A DNA stretch of 8,543 nt from DASYUM01 sp036001225 (lineage in GTDB: Bacteria > Methylomirabilota > Methylomirabilia > Rokubacteriales > DASRDR01). Below, one piece after another: positions 5,428 through 8,543 of this stretch; positions within the stretch are counted from its first letter, which is position 1, and the number at the start of each line of letters is the position of its first letter. Location: positions 1 to 8,543 of the forward strand of contig DASYUM010000156.1 in assembly GCA_036001225.1 (NCBI GenBank), read 5' to 3'. Below the pieces are notes generated by a model that was given only the letters and a program-made list of their open reading frames with translations, made no database searches and was not told where the DNA came from. The position numbers were made by a program, and so were the translations under genes.

Positions 5428-6039
5428 GTGCCTGACGTCACCGAGCTGGTCGCCCACTGGGGATACGGAGCGATCTTTCTGATCGTGGTCCTCGGCAACG
5501 TCGGTGTTCCCGTCCCGGAGGAGACGATCCTCGTCTTGGCCGGCTACCTGGTCTGGAGGGCGGAGCTGCGGATCTCCCTCGTGCTGGCGGTCGGCGTGGT
5601 GAGCGCCGTCGTGGGTGACAACCTGGGCTACTGGATCGGTCGGCGTTACGGGGCCAGCCGGATTGAGCGCTACGGCCGATGGATCGTCGGCGAGTCGCCG
5701 GAGCGGCTGGCGGCCATGCGGCGCTTCATGGCCCGATACGGGCCACTGGGCGTGTTCGTCGCGCGCTTTCTGCCGGGGCTCCGCTTCATGGCGGGCCCGC
5801 TCGCCGGGATGCTCGGAATGCCGCCGCCCCTGTTCGTGGCGGCGAACCTGCTCGGGGCCCTCGTGTACGTGCCGGCCGCGGTGGGAGTGGGCTATGCGGT
5901 GGGCTACGGCCTCGGCGACTACGTCGAGCGCGTTCGCCTGGTCATCGGTCGTGTTGAGCACGTGGTGCTTGGGGTGGCGATCCTCGGTACCGTGGCGCTG
6001 CTCGGGTGGCGGATCGTTCGCGCGCGACGGCGCCTGTGA
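5428..6039 (+). CDS. DedA family (SNARE-associated/VTT domain) inner-membrane protein
   Basis: A 203-residue integral membrane protein of the DedA/VTT family, a normal family length. Characterised relatives act in undecaprenyl-phosphate or phospholipid translocation and envelope homeostasis. Visible landmarks are a first hydrophobic segment (about 14-24) and the re-entrant motif NVGVPVPEETILVLAGY (24-40) with acidic E31/E32. GDNLGYWIGRRYG follows (63-75), then the basic family motif VARFLPGLRFMAGPLAGMLG (111-130) with R113 and R119, and hydrophobic helices at about 134-160 and 173-194. A short basic tail (RIVRARRRL) should be cytoplasmic. The GTG at 5428-5430 is the only good start; no clear ribosome-binding site precedes it. 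It follows decayed sequence and faces the DUF6600 gene tail to tail, so no operon partner is visible here. Family is secure; transported lipid is not known. Confidence 0.93.
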   Translation: MPDVTELVAHWGYGAIFLIVVLGNVGVPVPEETILVLAGYLVWRAELRISLVLAVGVVSAVVGDNLGYWIGRRYGASRIERYGRWIVGESPERLAAMRRFMARYGPLGVFVARFLPGLRFMAGPLAGMLGMPPPLFVAANLLGALVYVPAAVGVGYAVGYGLGDYVERVRLVIGRVEHVVLGVAILGTVALLGWRIVRARRRL

Positions 6040-6123
6040 ACACGACTGGCCAGGTGATGGGGAGTCGCTCTACTGGGCGCCTGCCGGGTGAGGCTCGATA
6101 GATCGGCCGTCGCCGCCTGCGCG

Positions 6124-6140
6124 GCCCGCGCTCAGCGGGC
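6124..6140. repeat. Inverted repeat at the convergent 3' ends
   Basis: GCCCGC (6124-6129) and GCGGGC (6135-6140) flank a five-base loop that contains the stop codon of the minus-strand gene (6132-6134). It lies in the 92-base gap between the converging DedA and DUF6600 genes. It could slow polymerase from either side, but no T tract follows on either strand, so it is recorded as a hairpin and not as a proven terminator. Confidence 0.3.
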
Positions 6141-8141
6141 TGGCATCGGGGTCCCGAAGCCCCCCTGCGCCGGCGGTGCCGGCGGCTGTGGCGGCATGCG
6201 CTGGGCGCCCCTCGGCTCGGATGCCCCGGTCTCGGCGCGTCCGGGGAAGAGTCGGTTGGCCGGCTCGCCGGGCAGTCCGACCGGCGGGCCGTACGGCGCT
6301 TCCCGAGCCGCCGGCGGCGCCTCGCGAGCCGTGGGTGGCGTTCCTCGGACCCCGGGGAGACCCGCGGGCGCTCCCCCCGCGCGTGGATCGCCGCGCGGCG
6401 GCGCGGGCACGCCCTCCACTCGCGGTGGCGCGCCCGGCGCTGGAAGCGGACGCGCGGGGGCGGCCGGTATCGCCGGCTGTGCGGGAAGCGTGACGCGCCC
6501 GTGCGGCGGTCCCCCCTCGGGTGATGGCGGTCCGATGTGTGCCGGCGGCGCGGGCGCGGGCTGTCCGGCCGGCGGCATCCCGAAGCGAGGCGGCACCGGC
6601 GGGCGCGGCCGCTCGATGGCGCTCGCCCCGAACGGCGGCCGCGGCGCAACCAGCGCGGCCGGCTCACGCGCCGGTGGCTTGACGAGGCGTGGTCGCATGC
6701 CCTCGGCCGCGGGCGGCGGCTCGAGTCCGTGCGGGGTGAGCCAGCGTGACGGATCGGCCGGCGCGCGTGTCGCGACGATGGATCGCCGGGCGACGGCGGG
6801 CGGCGTGATGCCGCGGGCCGTGTCCGGGGTCAGGCTGGTGCGGACCGGCTGAACTCCGATCGACCCGTGAACGGGGGCCAGACGCCGCGGGTCCACCTGG
6901 GCCAGGCGCACGTGGGGGACCGCCGCGCGCCCGAAGCGGTGGCGCGGGACCACGACCATCGCGTGGTGGACCGAGGCGTTGCGGTACACGGTGATGTTCG
7001 TGACCTTGACGATCGTCGTGCGGTGCACGACCACGTTGTTGACGATGCGCGGTCCGCCCCAGCCCCCCCACCACGGCGCCCCCACGAAGCCGGCCGGCCC
7101 CCACCAGGGGATCACCGGCTCGCCCCAGCCGAGCGGAACCCAGCCGACGGCCGGACCGTCGGGCTCGGCGCCGCCGAAGAACGCCACCAGCGCGGGGGCG
7201 TACACCGGCCGGGCGACCACCGGTCCCGGCGCCCACGCCCAGACGCCATCGACGAAGACCCAGCGGCCATAGTGATACGGAGCCCATCCCCACGGCGCGG
7301 TGTCGACCCACGTCCAGCCGTAGAGCGGATCCCACACCCAGGTGCCGGTGCTGTAGGGCACCCAGCCTCCTGGCACCCCCTCGGGGATCCACACCGATCC
7401 GTATCGCTCGACGACGCGCCAGCTCCCATGGTGGTCGAGCTCGTCGGCGCCGTAGACGCCGGGCGAGACGTACCGCGCGCTGACGGCGTCGCTCAGGGCG
7501 TCGCTCCGCGCGTAGTTCCACCGGTCCCAGTCGTCGACCTCCGGCGCGACATAGGTCGCGACCGTCGCGGCCGCCGTGCCCTCGAGGACGACCTCCTCGC
7601 TCGGCGCGATCGCCGACGTCGACCCGTTGGCCAGCGTGACGGTGGCGCGGCCGCCGCGCCGCGTGATGAACGACGTGCGCTCCCCCACGACGTCCACGCG
7701 GTAGTAGCCCGGATGCTCGACCGTGAACGCCGCGTAAGGCGTGTCGACCTCGATCGACTGTCCGGGGTCGAGGCGGCGAATGTCGAGGGCGACGTGACCG
7801 GTGGTGACTTTCAGCTGGAGATAGTCGGGCTCGAGGCCCGCCAGCCCGAGCCCTGTCTCGGCCGACGCGCGCGCGTAGGAGCGGCTGCCGATCTGGATCT
7901 CCAGGGTGCCGGGCGAGGCGGTGTAGAGCTCGTCGCCGGTGGCGAGCGGCGTGTTGACCTGGGCGGCGGTCCAGTCCTCCGCGCCCGGACGCCAGAAGGA
8001 CACCCGCCCGTCCACGTAGGCCAGGCGTGGTGGCGTCCGTCCGATGTCCTCGGCGGAGGCGTCGGCGGCCATGCCCGGGATCACACCCCCGGCGAGCCCC
8101 GACAGCAGCAGCGCGGTGGCGATCACCATCCTCGCCCGCAT
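6132..8141 (-). CDS. Exported FecR-like / DUF6600-type protein with proline-rich tail
   Basis: A 669-residue exported protein. The start is the ATG at 8139-8141, because AGAGGAG (8150-8156) sits 8 bases upstream and the signal peptide begins there (IATALLLSGLAGGVIPGMA, about 7-25, likely cleaved after GMA). The frame stays open to an ATG at 8264, but those extra 41 residues are Arg-rich and put the signal peptide in the interior. Residues about 38-180 resemble the FecR ligand-sensing domain: YVDGRVSFWRPG, TPLATGDELYT, then VDTPYAAFTVEHPGYYRVDV and SEEVVL. About 238-345 form the Trp/Tyr/Gly-rich DUF6600-type block: GSWRVVERYGSVWIPE, TGTWVWDPLYGWTWVD, PWGWAPYHYGRWVF and AVGWVPLGWGEP. Residues about 435-669 are a Pro/Ala/Arg/Gly-rich, probably disordered tail. 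No membrane anchor or sigma factor partner is seen. A cell-surface or periplasmic role is inferred; the molecular function of such proteins is unknown. Confidence 0.88.
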   Translation of the reverse strand: MRARMVIATALLLSGLAGGVIPGMAADASAEDIGRTPPRLAYVDGRVSFWRPGAEDWTAAQVNTPLATGDELYTASPGTLEIQIGSRSYARASAETGLGLAGLEPDYLQLKVTTGHVALDIRRLDPGQSIEVDTPYAAFTVEHPGYYRVDVVGERTSFITRRGGRATVTLANGSTSAIAPSEEVVLEGTAAATVATYVAPEVDDWDRWNYARSDALSDAVSARYVSPGVYGADELDHHGSWRVVERYGSVWIPEGVPGGWVPYSTGTWVWDPLYGWTWVDTAPWGWAPYHYGRWVFVDGVWAWAPGPVVARPVYAPALVAFFGGAEPDGPAVGWVPLGWGEPVIPWWGPAGFVGAPWWGGWGGPRIVNNVVVHRTTIVKVTNITVYRNASVHHAMVVVPRHRFGRAAVPHVRLAQVDPRRLAPVHGSIGVQPVRTSLTPDTARGITPPAVARRSIVATRAPADPSRWLTPHGLEPPPAAEGMRPRLVKPPAREPAALVAPRPPFGASAIERPRPPVPPRFGMPPAGQPAPAPPAHIGPPSPEGGPPHGRVTLPAQPAIPAAPARPLPAPGAPPRVEGVPAPPRGDPRAGGAPAGLPGVRGTPPTAREAPPAAREAPYGPPVGLPGEPANRLFPGRAETGASEPRGAQRMPPQPPAPPAQGGFGTPMPAR

Positions 8142-8149
8142 GGGATCGA

Positions 8150-8156
8150 CTCCTCT
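8150..8156 (-). promoter_or_regulatory. Ribosome-binding site fixing the start of the DUF6600-type gene
   Basis: AGAGGAG on the minus strand, 8 bases before the ATG at 8139-8141. No comparable site precedes the farther in-frame ATG at 8262-8264. This site and the signal peptide decide the start. Confidence 0.7.
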
Positions 8157-8451
8157 CTCGGCGGTGTAGGTAGGCTGCTCGGGCTCATCGAGACGTCGGC
8201 GCCCGCGAGCGCATCCCCGTCTGTCTGTCTGGTAGACGACGCAGGGGGTGGATGCATTCACCACGCGTGTTTACATCGTGGAGGGCGACGAGGGTGGTCA
8301 TGGTCCGCTCAGCGGGTTCTCTTGGTCGCACGCGGGCTGGGCTCCACGGGGCCTGACTCTACCTTAGCCATCTCGGCGCAGCCCGCGCAAGGGGGGCCGG
8401 CCAACCAGCCGATGATCGTCGGCGTCCGGCGGCGGCAGTGCGAGGGGGTCT
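8157..8451. other. Non-coding region upstream of the DUF6600-type gene
   Basis: I see no convincing gene here. It includes a short GTCT triplicate repeat (8219-8230) and a small imperfect hairpin (8408-8423, GCCGA with TCGGC around a six-base loop). An AT-richer patch on the minus strand (TAAGGT and TAGAGT within about 8365-8377) could hold a -10 element for the gene to the left, but no matching -35 was found. The promoter must lie somewhere in this stretch if the gene is transcribed on its own. Confidence 0.4.
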
Positions 8452-8543
8452 TCAGGCGATCTTGTCGATCCGTCCGACGGTCGTGGTGGCGCGCCTCATC
8501 CTGAGATATTCGCCGAGCCGTGGCGCTCGGGGGGAAGTGGGGG
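8452..8543 (-). CDS. Possible C-terminal end of a minus-strand gene cut by the window edge
   Basis: Reading in from the right edge, one minus-strand frame is open for about 30 codons and ends in TGA at 8452-8454. It yields a plausible peptide, PRLGEYLRMRRATTTVGRID followed by KIA, with third positions mostly G or C. I do not recognise it. It might instead be a chance opening; the downstream gap to the next minus-strand gene (about 310 bases) would be reasonable intergenic space if it is real. Confidence 0.25.
   Translation of the reverse strand, partial: PTSPRAPRLGEYLRMRRATTTVGRIDKIA

Noticed and set aside
8219..8230. GTCT repeated three times as a phase-variable tract
   Set aside because: Three units are too few, and the tract lies well upstream of the chosen start codon with no promoter identified beside it.
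8142..8264. 41-codon N-terminal extension of the DUF6600-type protein
   Set aside because: It would bury the signal peptide and has no ribosome-binding site; the ATG at 8141 has both supports.
6867..8504. 545-codon plus-strand open frame antisense to the DUF6600-type gene
   Set aside because: The composition is that of a mirror of GC-rich codons. The minus strand has a ribosome-binding site, a signal peptide and the Trp-rich family block.
1..8543. CRISPR array, insertion sequence, toxin-antitoxin pair or riboswitch
   Set aside because: No spaced direct repeats, transposase motifs, paired small genes or recognisable riboswitch cores were found on either strand.

Overview
The window is a GC-rich (roughly 70% by eye), gene-dense stretch of bacterial chromosome. 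The coding style (strong G/C at third positions, GTG starts, 4-base stop/start overlaps) and the gene content (peptide-type ABC importer, luciferase-like flavin enzyme, DedA protein, FecR/DUF6600-type protein, a decayed ABC_sub_bind fragment) suit a soil or sediment lineage such as Rokubacteria/Methylomirabilota or a deltaproteobacterial group. That placement is an inference from style; no taxonomic marker gene is present.

Layout. On the minus strand at the left edge is an ABC importer operon: a Tat-exported family 5 solute-binding protein (344-1909) followed by a DppC-type permease (318 to the window edge, truncated). A divergent promoter region (about 1910-2029) separates it from a plus-strand operon of three tightly coupled genes. 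These are an LLM-class flavin-dependent oxidoreductase (2030-2935), a small exported protein of unknown function (2932-3522) and a single-span membrane protein with a BamE/SmpA-like C-terminal domain (3519-4868). Both junctions are GTGA overlaps, and the first gene looks leaderless.

Next come a complete tRNA-Val(UAC) with encoded CCA (4945-5020) and its own consensus-like promoter, and then about 400 bases of decayed coding sequence. The latter holds an unidentified ORF tail and the frameshifted, internally deleted C-terminus of an ABC_sub_bind-type solute-binding protein. A DedA-family membrane protein (5428-6039, plus) faces, tail to tail, a large exported FecR/DUF6600-type protein with a long proline-rich tail (6132-8141, minus). 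The right edge holds a non-coding upstream region and possibly the last codons of another minus-strand gene.

The least ordinary element is the 2030-4868 operon. It couples a cytoplasmic flavin enzyme to two unrecognised exported/membrane proteins, and the predicted topology puts the BamE-like domain on the cytoplasmic side. No CRISPR array, insertion sequence, defence system or recognisable novel effector was seen.
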